A stretch of 64,000 nucleotides of DNA. It comes from Natronomonas salina (GTDB lineage: Archaea; Halobacteriota; Halobacteria; Halobacteriales; Haloarculaceae). The notes beneath the pieces were generated by a model. That model was not told where the DNA came from. It searched no databases and saw only the letters and a program-made list of their open reading frames with translations. Shown in pieces: positions 18,676 to 26,631 of the stretch. The stretch is taken from the NCBI RefSeq assembly GCF_013391105.1, contig NZ_CP058335.1, forward strand, positions 248,001-312,000, in the 5' to 3' direction. The translations under genes were made by a program, and so were the position numbers. The stretch's first letter is position 1, and each line of letters starts with the position of its first letter.

Positions 18676-20139
18676 TCAGCCCTTGATGTTGCAGACCGGG
18701 TAGACGCGGGCGACCTTGTCGCCGATGCCGAGCGCGTCGCTGACGCGGACGACCTCGTCGACGTCCTTGTAGACGCCCGGGGCCTCCTCGGCGATGGTCG
18801 CGCCGCTCTGGGCCTTCACGTACACCTGCTGGTTCCGGAGGTCGTCCTGGACGTCGCCGCCCCAGAACTCGTCTTTCGCCTGCGTCCGGCTCATCAGGCG
18901 GCCGGCGCCGTGGGCCGTCGAGCCGAACGTCTGGTCCATCGACTCGGCGCCGCCGCAGAGGACGTACGACCCCGCGCCCATGCTCCCCGGGATGATGACC
19001 GGCTGGCCGACGTCGCGGTAGGCCGACGGCACCTCCGGACGGCCGGCCGGGAACGCCCGCGTCGCGCCCTTCCGGTGGACGAACAGCTCCGTCTCCTCCC
19101 CGTCCACGTCGTGGACCTCCTTCTTCGCGATGTTGTGGGACACGTCGTAGAGCAGCTCCATCCCGAGGTCCTCCCACGGCTCGCCGAAGACCTCCTCGAA
19201 GACCTTGCGGGTCCGGAAGGTGATGAGCTGGCGGTTCACCCACGCGAAGTTGATGGCGGCGCACATCGCACCGTAGTAGTCCTCGGCGAGCTGCGAGCCG
19301 GCGGGCGCCGCCGCGAGTTCCTTGTCCGGCAGCTGCGAGAGGAGGCCGCTGTGGGTCTGCTCGATCTCCCGGAGGTAGTCGTTGCAGACCTGGTGGCCCA
19401 GCCCACGCGACCCGCAGTGGATGAGGACGACGATCTGGTCCTCCCGGAGGCCGTAGGCGCCGGCGATCTCCTCGTCGAAGACGTCGGTGACGCGCTGGAC
19501 CTCGAGGAAGTGGTTCCCGGAGCCGAGCGACCCCATCTGGTTCCGCCCGCGGTCCTTCGCCTTCTGTGAGACAGCGGACGCGTCGGCGTCCGGGCGCATC
19601 CCCTCGTCCTCGCAGTGGTCGAGGTCCGACTGGACGGCGTAGCCCTCCTCCAGAGCCCAGTCGACGCCGCGTTCGAGGACCGCCTCGACTGTGGCGGCGT
19701 CGCCCTGGACGACGCCCCCGCCGCCCAGTCCCGACGGGACGGCGTCGAACAGCGCGTCGACGAGCTCCTCCTCTTTGCCCTCGACGTCGCCGTAGGTGAG
19801 GTCCGTCTTCACCATCCGGACGCCGCAGTTGATGTCGTAGCCGACTGCGCCGGGCGAGATGACGCCGTCCTCGGCGTCGATGCCGGCCACCCCGCCGACG
19901 GGGAAACCGTACCCCTGGTGGCCGTCCGGCATGCAGAGGGCATACTTCCGGATGCCCGGGAGGTGGGTGGTGTTCTTCAGCTGTTCGAGGGTCTTGTCGT
20001 CGGAGATCTCCTCGAGCAGCGCCTCGCTGCCGAGCACCCGGGCCGGGACGCGCATTCCCGCCTCCTGGTCCTGCGGGATCTCCCAGACGTAGTCGCGGAC
20101 TTTGTGCAGCGTGATATCGCCCGCTTCGAAGGTGGTCAT
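18676..20139 (-). CDS. rtcB: RNA-splicing ligase RtcB
   Basis: This 487-residue GTP-dependent RNA ligase joins 2',3'-cyclic phosphate and 5'-hydroxyl ends, as in tRNA splicing and RNA repair. Recognisable metal and GTP-binding motifs are YDINCGVRMVK, GSLGSGNHFLEVQ, HCGSRGLGHQ and GSMGAGSYVL. The nucleotidylated histidine is expected in TAHGAGRLMSR. Length and order agree with archaeal RtcB, and no intein is present. It starts at 20139, about 40 bases from one copy of a hairpin-rich repeat. The larA-like gene follows with a 4-base gap. Archease was not seen in the window. Confidence 0.96.
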   Translation of the reverse strand: MTTFEAGDITLHKVRDYVWEIPQDQEAGMRVPARVLGSEALLEEISDDKTLEQLKNTTHLPGIRKYALCMPDGHQGYGFPVGGVAGIDAEDGVISPGAVGYDINCGVRMVKTDLTYGDVEGKEEELVDALFDAVPSGLGGGGVVQGDAATVEAVLERGVDWALEEGYAVQSDLDHCEDEGMRPDADASAVSQKAKDRGRNQMGSLGSGNHFLEVQRVTDVFDEEIAGAYGLREDQIVVLIHCGSRGLGHQVCNDYLREIEQTHSGLLSQLPDKELAAAPAGSQLAEDYYGAMCAAINFAWVNRQLITFRTRKVFEEVFGEPWEDLGMELLYDVSHNIAKKEVHDVDGEETELFVHRKGATRAFPAGRPEVPSAYRDVGQPVIIPGSMGAGSYVLCGGAESMDQTFGSTAHGAGRLMSRTQAKDEFWGGDVQDDLRNQQVYVKAQSGATIAEEAPGVYKDVDEVVRVSDALGIGDKVARVYPVCNIKG

Positions 20140-20177
20140 ACCCGGAGGTTCGCGGTGCCGCGTCCAATAAGTTACGA

Positions 20178-20359
20178 CCCACTTTTTGCACGGCCCCCTC
20201 GCTGTCGCTCGGGGGCCGGCAAAAACGTGGGGAAAATATGCGCGCGTGCTCCTTCCGCTCGTTGCGCTCGCTCCAGTCCGCGCGCGCTACGGCGACTCAC
20301 TCGCTACGCTCGTTCGTCGCCGGGAACCGCTCGCTCACTCCGTTCGCTCGCGGATGCTC
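20178..20359. repeat. ~182 bp hairpin-rich intergenic element, copy 1
   Basis: The element begins CCCACTTTTTGCACGG and ends TCGCTCGCGGATGCTC, and the same ends bound a second copy at 42776-42959. Stem 1 pairs CGGCCCCC (20191-20198) with GGGGGCCG (20211-20218), inside an outer TTTTTGC/GCAAAAA pairing. A later stem pairs GGCGAC (20291-20296) with GTCGCC (20316-20321). Loops resemble TCGCTnnGCTC in each hairpin. It lies between the rtcB start and the acyl-CoA dehydrogenase stop and encodes no protein that I can support. Confidence 0.8.
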
Positions 20360-20404
20360 GTGATCGCTGTCCGTTCGATACCCGAAGGATTCTCACTGGG
20401 GTCC

Positions 20405-21559
20405 TTACATCCCCTTCCCCTGCAGCTCGCGGGCGATGATGTTCTTCTGAATCTCGGTGGTCCCTTCGTATATCTGGGTGATCTTCGCGTCGCGGTAGAA
20501 CCGCTCGGCGTCGAAGTCGTCGACGTACCCCGACCCGCCGTGGATCTGGACGCACTCGTTGGCGCAGTCGACCGCCACCCGGGAGGCGAACTCCTTGGCC
20601 ATCGAGGCGAGCATCGTCAACTGGTCGTCCCGGTTCTCGACGGACCACGCGGACTTGTAGGTCAGCTGCCGGGCGGCCTCGGTCCGGGTGTGCATGTCGG
20701 CGAGCTTGTGCTGGATGGCCTGGAAGTCGCCGATCGGCCGGCCGAACTGCTCGCGCTCCTGGGCGTACTCCAGGGCGCGTTCGTTTGCGCCTTTGGCGAT
20801 GCCGATCCCCTGGGCCGCGACCTGGGTGCGCGTCTCGTCGAAGAACTGCATCTGCTGGAGGAAGCCCGCACCTTCCGTCCCGACGAGGTTCTCCTCGGGG
20901 ACGCGGACGTCGTCGAAGATGAGCTCGGCCGTGTCGGAGGCGCGAATCCCCATCTTCCCCGTGATCTTGTCGGATTCGAACCCGTCGCGGTCGGATTCGA
21001 CGACGATCTGGCTGAAACCGTTGTAGCGGCCCTCGGCGTCCGGGTCCGTCTTGCAGAGGACGACGAAGAAGTCGCCGATGGAGCCGTTGGTGATCCACAT
21101 CTTGTTGCCGTCGATGACGTATTCGTCGCCGTCCTTCTCCGCGCGCGTGGAGATGGAGGAGACGTCGCTGCCGGCGTGGGGTTCTGAGATAGCCGAGCCG
21201 CAGATGGCCTCGCCAGCGGCGAGTTCGGGCAGCCACCGCTCTTTCTGGTCCTCCGTGCCGAAGGCGATGATCGCCTCGCTGCCGAAGGCGGTGCCGAGGA
21301 TGCTGCCGGCGATGCCCGGGTCGGCCGAGTACAGCTCCTCGACGATGAGCGCGACGGTGAGCATGTCGTAGCCCGCGCCGCCGTAGTCGATGGGGATCTG
21401 CGCGCCGGTCAGGCCCATCTCGGCGCCCTTCTCGACGAGGTCGAGCGGCGCTTTCTCCTCGCGGTCGTACTCCTTGGCCTCGGGGCGGATCTCGTTGTCG
21501 GCGAAGCGGCCGACCTCCTCCGTTATCTGGCGTTGTTCGTCGGTCAGCTCGAACTCCAT
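20405..21559 (-). CDS. Acyl-CoA dehydrogenase
   Basis: This 384-residue flavoprotein oxidises acyl-CoA to enoyl-CoA in the first step of fatty acid beta-oxidation. The family signatures are SAISEPHAGSDVSS in the FAD-binding middle domain and IYEGTTEIQKNIIARELQGKG at the C-terminus. The general-base glutamate is expected in the last helical bundle. Electron transfer would go through an electron transfer flavoprotein. It is very similar to the protein at 41621-42775, and both have a repeat element just after their stop. The ATG at 21559 matches the usual short N-terminus. Chain-length preference cannot be read from sequence. Confidence 0.95.
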   Translation of the reverse strand: MEFELTDEQRQITEEVGRFADNEIRPEAKEYDREEKAPLDLVEKGAEMGLTGAQIPIDYGGAGYDMLTVALIVEELYSADPGIAGSILGTAFGSEAIIAFGTEDQKERWLPELAAGEAICGSAISEPHAGSDVSSISTRAEKDGDEYVIDGNKMWITNGSIGDFFVVLCKTDPDAEGRYNGFSQIVVESDRDGFESDKITGKMGIRASDTAELIFDDVRVPEENLVGTEGAGFLQQMQFFDETRTQVAAQGIGIAKGANERALEYAQEREQFGRPIGDFQAIQHKLADMHTRTEAARQLTYKSAWSVENRDDQLTMLASMAKEFASRVAVDCANECVQIHGGSGYVDDFDAERFYRDAKITQIYEGTTEIQKNIIARELQGKGM

Positions 21560-21621
21560 ACCCCGTACTGTGACCGATGTACGTTAAAACCCCGTGTCCG
21601 ATTAACAGTGTAAAGAAGCGG

Positions 21622-22056
21622 TCACTCGAACTCGCCGTCGACGATGTCGGGTTCCGCCTGGTGGGCCATCTTGACCTCGTAGTCCGGGAGGTGGAGCGCG
21701 AGGTCGGTGGTCGTGACGATGCCGACGGCGGAGCCGTCCTCGACGACTGGGAGCTTCTTGACGCCGTTGTGGCCCATCCGCTCGGCGGCGGCCCTGAGGG
21801 TCTCGTGGCGCTGGATGCTCACGACCGGGTCCGACATGAGGTCCGAGACTGGCGTCGAGGGGTCTCGCGTGTCGCCGACGGCGGCGACGATGTCGGTCTC
21901 GGTGATGATGCCCTCGATGCGGCCCTCGCCGACGATGAGCGAACCGATGCTGTTCTCGTCGAGCAGGCGCGCGGCCTGGGCCATCGTGGCCTCCGGGGAG
22001 ACCGTCTGGACGGGCGAGGTCATCAACTCCTCGACGTTAGAGTCTTGTTCCGGCAT
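21622..22056 (-). CDS. Two-CBS-domain protein
   Basis: This 144-residue protein is made of a tandem pair of CBS motifs (Bateman module). The first starts near VEELMTSPVQTVSPEATMAQAA and the second near VSDLMSDPVVSIQRHETL. Such modules bind adenosine nucleotides such as AMP, ATP or SAM and control partner proteins. No enzymatic domain is fused, so it is a stand-alone sensor. The ATG at 22056 gives the natural MPEQDSN start. It lies 62 bases upstream of the acyl-CoA dehydrogenase gene on the same strand. The partner is unknown. Confidence 0.88.
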   Translation of the reverse strand: MPEQDSNVEELMTSPVQTVSPEATMAQAARLLDENSIGSLIVGEGRIEGIITETDIVAAVGDTRDPSTPVSDLMSDPVVSIQRHETLRAAAERMGHNGVKKLPVVEDGSAVGIVTTTDLALHLPDYEVKMAHQAEPDIVDGEFE

Positions 22057-22137
22057 ACTCCAACAGACCGAGCGAACGGCCATAAGCCTACGCCCTGTAG
22101 TCGCTGGTCGCCTATCCGAGTCGACTCCGGTCCTGGG

Positions 22138-22569
22138 TCACCCCGACCGGTAGACGCCCTTCCGGGCCCGCCTCGTCAGCTTCCGCTCGGCCCGGCGCTT
22201 GAGGAGGAGGCCGACGACGTAGGCCGCGGCGGCCACGACGACCAGGAGGAGGGCAGGTCCGAACAGCTCCCGGGCGACCGAGACCGCGCGAAGGTCAGCG
22301 CCCTTTAGGACCGCCGGTAGGTACTGTACCGCGGGCGCGAAGACGGCGACGACGGCGCCGAACTGGAGGGCGGTGCCGAGGGCTTCCGACGGGAGGCGCT
22401 TGCGCGACAGGTACGCGGACACGACCAGCCAGCAGGCTGCGGCCCCCCACGGCGCGACGTCGGCTCGCAGCAGCGTCCATCCCGCCCCGAGGGCGAAGAA
22501 GATCCCGACGACCTGGGCGGTGACGTAGACGGTCACCGGTCGTCGCTCGCGCCGCGTTGCCGGGGTCAT
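22138..22569 (-). CDS. Small multi-helix membrane protein
   Basis: This 143-residue protein has four likely transmembrane segments (about residues 14-30, 38-52, 62-82 and 98-120) and a basic C-terminus (KRRAERKLTRRARKG), which suggests that its tail is cytoplasmic. The ATG at 22569 is chosen, and a GTG lies one codon upstream. No family was recognised. The region before it (22573-22671) includes an unusually AT-rich stretch, TATAATAATTTTTG, which is a plausible promoter for this gene on the minus strand. Confidence 0.7.
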   Translation of the reverse strand: MTPATRRERRPVTVYVTAQVVGIFFALGAGWTLLRADVAPWGAAACWLVVSAYLSRKRLPSEALGTALQFGAVVAVFAPAVQYLPAVLKGADLRAVSVARELFGPALLLVVVAAAAYVVGLLLKRRAERKLTRRARKGVYRSG

Positions 22570-22671
22570 CACTCAGCGGCTGGTAGGGCCCCTCGTATAA
22601 TAATTTTTGTAGACGTCGAGTCAAAATATTCAACCAGTTGAAGCGAACCGGGAGCGGCGGTACCGGTGCGG

Positions 22672-22854
22672 TCAGGGGTCCCAGTCGCTCCGGCAGTCGT
22701 CGTCGCAGAAGTGGGCCGTCTCGACCTGGTCGTCCTCGGTCCACGTGACGACCCGGTGTGTCGACTCGCTCACGATCGGTTCTCCGCAGACCTCGCATCT
22801 CGGCGCGTCGTCCTCGGTGACGTCCTCGCCGAGGTCCGAAGTGGGGTCGACCAT
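22672..22854 (-). CDS. Small zinc-binding protein, CxxC...C-x-C type
   Basis: This 60-residue protein has CEVCGEP, followed after about 25 residues by HFCDDDC, giving four cysteines and a likely zinc site. The acidic start MVDPTSDLGEDV is typical of small haloarchaeal zinc-finger proteins of the DUF7576-like kind. The ATG at 22854 is preferred. An upstream ATG at 22881 would add MGACRPYHK. No domain beyond the finger is present, so function is unknown. It lies between a membrane protein gene and an SDR gene on the same strand. Confidence 0.72.
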   Translation of the reverse strand: MVDPTSDLGEDVTEDDAPRCEVCGEPIVSESTHRVVTWTEDDQVETAHFCDDDCRSDWDP

Positions 22855-22935
22855 CTTGTGGTACGGTCGGCAGGCACCCATATGAACGATTATGTTCGCG
22901 CAGGCCTCCCGGCCCGCGACCGCTCGTACGGGCGG

Positions 22936-23802
22936 TCACTCCGGCCGTTCGTAGCTGGAATCGAACATCTGTGCGGACATGGGCGCCGGGTCGCCCTCGG
23001 TGAGGTTGTACTCCGAGAAGTCGTCGACGCCGGCCTCCTTCAGGAAGTCCTCGTCGTAGACCGCCTGCCCCGTGAACTCCGCGGGGTCGCGGCCCAGCAT
23101 CTCGAGGACGGTGTCGGCGACGATCTGGGGCGTCCGCCAGTCGTCCTCGGTCCCCATCCCGAAGTACCGTGTCGCGCGGGTGTCGATGGCCGTGACGGGC
23201 CAGAAGGAGTTGCAGCCGATGTCGTAGCCGCCGAGTTCGGTCGCCAGCGAGAGCGTGATGAACGACATGCCCATCTTCGACCAGGCGTAGGGGGCCTCGC
23301 CGGGCGCGCGGTCGACGGTCACCGGCGGCGCGTTCGCGAGGATCCAGGCGTCCTCCTCGACGTCCTTGAGGTGGTCGATGAACGCGCGGGTGGTGAGGTA
23401 GGTGCCCCGGACGTTCACGTCGGTCAGCAGGTCGAATCGGTTCGCCGGCAGGTCCTCGACGTTAGCCATCTGGATGGCGCTGGCGTTGTTGATGACGATG
23501 TTGACCTCGCCGAAGTGGTCGATGGCCTCCTGGGCGGCGGCCTCGACGTTCTCCTCCTCGCGGACGTTCAGCTGGATCGGGTAGGCCTCGACGCCCTTCT
23601 CGCGGCACTCCCGGGCGGTCTGCTCGATGGTGCCCTCGAGGTCCTTGTCCTCGCCGTAGTCGTCCTCCTCGCTGGTCTTGCCCGTGGAGACGATGTTGCA
23701 GCCCTGTTCGGCCAGCGACAGCGCGAGGGCCTTCCCGATACCGCGGGTGGTGCCGGTGATGAAGGCGGTCTGTCCCGAAAGATCCGGTGGATTCAGCGAC
23801 AT
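22936..23802 (-). CDS. SDR oxidoreductase, HSDL2-like
   Basis: This 288-residue short-chain dehydrogenase has the cofactor motif TGTTRGIGKALALSLAEQG at the N-terminus and an NNASAI segment. The catalytic YxxxK is seen as YAWSK. The equivalent of the catalytic serine lies in ILANAPPV, where the HSDL2-type SPP signature is APP, so the serine seems to be alanine. The protein should be a cytosolic NAD(P)-dependent oxidoreductase acting on an unknown hydroxy or acyl substrate. It is isolated between unrelated genes on the same strand. Confidence 0.88.
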   Translation of the reverse strand: MSLNPPDLSGQTAFITGTTRGIGKALALSLAEQGCNIVSTGKTSEEDDYGEDKDLEGTIEQTARECREKGVEAYPIQLNVREEENVEAAAQEAIDHFGEVNIVINNASAIQMANVEDLPANRFDLLTDVNVRGTYLTTRAFIDHLKDVEEDAWILANAPPVTVDRAPGEAPYAWSKMGMSFITLSLATELGGYDIGCNSFWPVTAIDTRATRYFGMGTEDDWRTPQIVADTVLEMLGRDPAEFTGQAVYDEDFLKEAGVDDFSEYNLTEGDPAPMSAQMFDSSYERPE

Positions 23803-23893
23803 ACCCCTCCCATCCGCGGGCTCCGCCTTAAATCCCGAGAAGAGTGGTAACGTCTGCGAGCCCTCGATGGGCCGTCGGACCCCCGCTGGCGGT

Positions 23894-25078
23894 TCAGCGG
23901 TCCTTCGTGACCGACTCGCCGGGTTCGGTGGTCGCCTCCGCCGACAGCACGAGCCCGGGCGATAGGCTGCTGTTGATCCCCGTCTTCGCGCCCGGTCCGG
24001 CGACGACGCCGTACTTCCGGCGGCCGGTCTCGACGCGGTCGCCCTTCACCGTCTGGGCGACGGGCTCGCCGTCGTGCCTGAGGTTCGCGACCTGCGTCCC
24101 CGCGCCGAAGTTGACGTCCGTCCCCAGGAGGCTGTCGCCGACGTACGAGAGGTGCGGGACGTTCGACCCCTGCATGACGACGGAGTTCTTGATCTCGACG
24201 CCGTGACCGATGTGGCAGTCCTCGCCGACGAGCGTCGCGCCCCGGACGTAGGCGTTCGGCCCGACGTCGGCGCCGGACTTCACGAGCGCCGGCCCCTCGA
24301 TGACGACGCCCTGTTCGATTGTGGCACCTTCCTCGACGACGACGTCGCCGCGGAGGTCGGCGTCGCCCTTCACCTCGCCGTCGACCCGCCCCTCCAGTTC
24401 GTCGAGCTTCCACTCGTTGGCCTCGAGGAGCTCCCACGGTCGGCCCACGCCGAGCCACCGTTCGACGGGGACGGCCCGGACCTCCCGCTCGGCGACCAGC
24501 CGCTCGACGACGTCGGTGATCTCGTACTCGCCGCGCTCGCTCATCTCGACGTCGGAGAGCCACTCGATGGCCGCCTCGGGGAAGTGGTAGAGGCCGACGT
24601 TGACCCGGTCGCTCGGCGGGTCCTCGGGCTTCTCGACGACGTCGGTCACCACGTCGCCGTCCAGCGAGAAGACGCCGTACGGTCGGGGGTCCTCGACCTG
24701 GTAGGCGCCGACGGCCGGGCAGTTCTCGAAGAGCGCCTGGACGGCTGCGGTGTCGTAGAGGTCGTCGCCGTTCAGGACGACGAAGTCGCCGTCCAGCTGG
24801 TCGCTCGCCGCGTCGACGGCGTGGGCGGTGCCGAGCTGTTCCTCCTGGACCGCGTAGGAAACCTCGACGCCGCGGTACTCGGCGCCGAAGTGCTCGCGGA
24901 CCGCGTCGGCCTCGTAGCCGACGACGAAGACCAGCTCGCTGGCGCCCGCCTCGACGGCCGCGTCGGCCGTGTGGGCACAGAGCGGCCGATCGGCGACCGG
25001 CAGCATCGGTTTCGGGACGGTCTCCGTCAGGGGTCGCATCCGCGTGCCCTCGCCGGCGGCGAGGATGACGGTTTGCAT
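23894..25078 (-). CDS. glmU: Bifunctional sugar-1-phosphate nucleotidylyltransferase/acetyltransferase
   Basis: This 394-residue two-domain enzyme has an N-terminal nucleotidyltransferase domain with the signature LAAGEGTRMRPLT and the metal-binding region LNGDDLYD. The C-terminal half is a left-handed beta-helix of hexapeptide repeats (such as VVVEEGATIEQGVVIEGPALV) that carries the acetyltransferase function. By analogy to archaeal GlmU proteins it makes UDP-N-acetylglucosamine or a related activated sugar for glycan synthesis. The ATG at 25078 gives the conserved MQTVILAAGEGTRM start. An ATG nine codons earlier is possible. Exact sugar specificity is not determined. Confidence 0.9.
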   Translation of the reverse strand: MQTVILAAGEGTRMRPLTETVPKPMLPVADRPLCAHTADAAVEAGASELVFVVGYEADAVREHFGAEYRGVEVSYAVQEEQLGTAHAVDAASDQLDGDFVVLNGDDLYDTAAVQALFENCPAVGAYQVEDPRPYGVFSLDGDVVTDVVEKPEDPPSDRVNVGLYHFPEAAIEWLSDVEMSERGEYEITDVVERLVAEREVRAVPVERWLGVGRPWELLEANEWKLDELEGRVDGEVKGDADLRGDVVVEEGATIEQGVVIEGPALVKSGADVGPNAYVRGATLVGEDCHIGHGVEIKNSVVMQGSNVPHLSYVGDSLLGTDVNFGAGTQVANLRHDGEPVAQTVKGDRVETGRRKYGVVAGPGAKTGINSSLSPGLVLSAEATTEPGESVTKDR

Positions 25079-25154
25079 GGTTCGCGACTCGCCCGGGGAG
25101 GGCAAAAGGTATCTGGTCGATAACAGGCGGGCGTCCGTCAGGCCGTCGCACGGA

Positions 25155-25176
25155 AACCCGCCCCTAACGGCGGGTT
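25155..25176. terminator. Hairpin directly after the rimK-like stop
   Basis: A perfect 8-base stem pairs AACCCGCC (25155-25162) with GGCGGGTT (25169-25176) around a 6-base loop. It lies 4 bases beyond the stop of the gene read from 26524 to 25181, so it fits a transcription end or processing signal. On the minus strand the hairpin is followed by pyrimidine-poor sequence without a T tract, so an RNA-stability role is also possible. Confidence 0.45.
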
Positions 25177-25180
25177 CCCC

Positions 25181-26524
25181 CTACTCCTCGAGCTCCTTCT
25201 CGCGGCTCGACGATTCGTCCTCGTCGGCCCGGCGCCGGACGTCCACCCGGTAGTTCTCGAGGATGTCCCGCCCGAGCAGCATCGGGTAGTCCATGTGGCT
25301 GCGGTCCTCGACGCTCGCGGTGACGGTGTGCTGGGTGCCGCCGATGCCGACGACCACGTCGACGACCGGCCGGGACTTCCCCGACTTGACGCTGCCCGAC
25401 CGGATCTTGACGATGTCCTTGATCGGGCCGGTGCCGATGTCGGCGGCCAGCCGCGCGTCGATGCTCGTCCGCGTCGCGCCGGTGTCGGACTTCGCCAGCA
25501 CCGTCTTCCGGCCCTTGGTCCCCATGACGACGACCTCCTCGATGTAGCCGATGTTCGGCGGCTCGCCCTGCTGGGTCTGCTGCTTGCGCGGCATCGCGTC
25601 CGGCCGGGAGTCGTCCAGCGAAGCCGAGAGCTCGCGGACGCGCTCCTCGTCGACCTCGCCGCCGGCGCGCTCGATGGCCAGGCGGGCGATGTGCGGTGCG
25701 GGCGAGCGCCCGGTCGCCTCGAAGAGGCCCTTGAAGCCGGCCGTCGGGTTGACCTCGAGGACGTGGTAGCCGTCCTCGCCCTCGACGACGTCGACGCCGG
25801 CGTAGTCGAGGCCGACCACGTCCGAGGCTCGCTCGGCGATGTCGATCACCTCCTGGTCGAGCCCCTCGGTGGCGTCCTCGACGGAGCCGCCGAGCGCGAC
25901 GTTCGTCCGCCACTCGCCCTCCGGGGCGTAGCGGTTCATCGCGCCGACGACCCGCTGGCCGACGACGTAGACGCGGAGGTCGTGGTGCCGCTGCTCGTCG
26001 TGCTCGATGAGCTCCTGGAGGAACGCCTGCCTGGAGCCGACCATCGGGTTCACCGAGTCGTCGGTGTCGAGCTTCCAGGTGCCGCCGCCGTGGGTCCCGA
26101 TGGCCGTCTTGTAGACGACCTCGTCGCCGAACCGCTCGCGGCGGGAGTTCAGCGTGTCGCTGGAGAGCGCCAGCAGCGCGTCCGGCACCGGCAGGCCGGC
26201 CTCCGCCAGCGCGGTCCCGGTCGCGAACTTGTGCATCGCCGTCATCGTCGCGGTCGGGTTGTTCAGCATCGGCCGCGCCCGGTCGATGGTCAGCGCCAGC
26301 CCGAGGGCCTCCGCGGGCTGTTCCTCCTTCGAGAGCAACAGCCGGTTGACGACGATGTCGACCTCCGGTTCCAGCCGGACCTCGCCGTCCTGGATGTCGA
26401 CGACGGTGTTCTCGCCGCGCAGCCACTCCGTGTCGTATCCGAGGCCGTCGACGGCGTTGAGGATCGCCTTCGACTCCTTCGAGCTGTGGAGACTGAGGAC
26501 GCCGACGGTCAGGTCAGAGGCCAT
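25181..26524 (-). CDS. rimK: RimK-like ATP-grasp ligase fused to retropepsin-like protease domain
   Basis: This 447-residue fusion has an N-terminal RimK-type ATP-grasp domain with VYKTAIGTHGGGTWKLD and the metal site LEVNPTAGFKG. That type of enzyme adds glutamate or another amino acid to a protein or small-molecule carboxylate. After a polar linker (about 305-325) there is a second domain with DTGATRTSI (347-355) and LLGRDIL near 416. It matches the RimB/ATP-dependent zinc protease group with a retropepsin-like fold. Placing ligase and protease activities in one chain would allow writing and erasing of the same modification. The target protein is unknown. Confidence 0.88.
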   Translation of the reverse strand: MASDLTVGVLSLHSSKESKAILNAVDGLGYDTEWLRGENTVVDIQDGEVRLEPEVDIVVNRLLLSKEEQPAEALGLALTIDRARPMLNNPTATMTAMHKFATGTALAEAGLPVPDALLALSSDTLNSRRERFGDEVVYKTAIGTHGGGTWKLDTDDSVNPMVGSRQAFLQELIEHDEQRHHDLRVYVVGQRVVGAMNRYAPEGEWRTNVALGGSVEDATEGLDQEVIDIAERASDVVGLDYAGVDVVEGEDGYHVLEVNPTAGFKGLFEATGRSPAPHIARLAIERAGGEVDEERVRELSASLDDSRPDAMPRKQQTQQGEPPNIGYIEEVVVMGTKGRKTVLAKSDTGATRTSIDARLAADIGTGPIKDIVKIRSGSVKSGKSRPVVDVVVGIGGTQHTVTASVEDRSHMDYPMLLGRDILENYRVDVRRRADEDESSSREKELEE

Positions 26525-26631
26525 ACGTCAACTCCGTTCGGTCGACCCAAAACCGTGGCGGTGCTCCACGCCGGCGGCGGGACTCGCAGGCGGAGCGAAC
26601 CGTGAGAAGGGACGGACTACGCCGGTGGAAC

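Noticed and set aside
20962-20985. tRNA T-loop-like GGATTCGAACC sequence
   Set aside because: It is inside the acyl-CoA dehydrogenase coding sequence (SDRDGFESDK region), and no acceptor or anticodon stem surrounds it.
25155-25176. Remnant of an IS200/IS605-type end
   Set aside because: The hairpin after the rimK-like gene resembles such ends, but no transposase, target site or second end is present.
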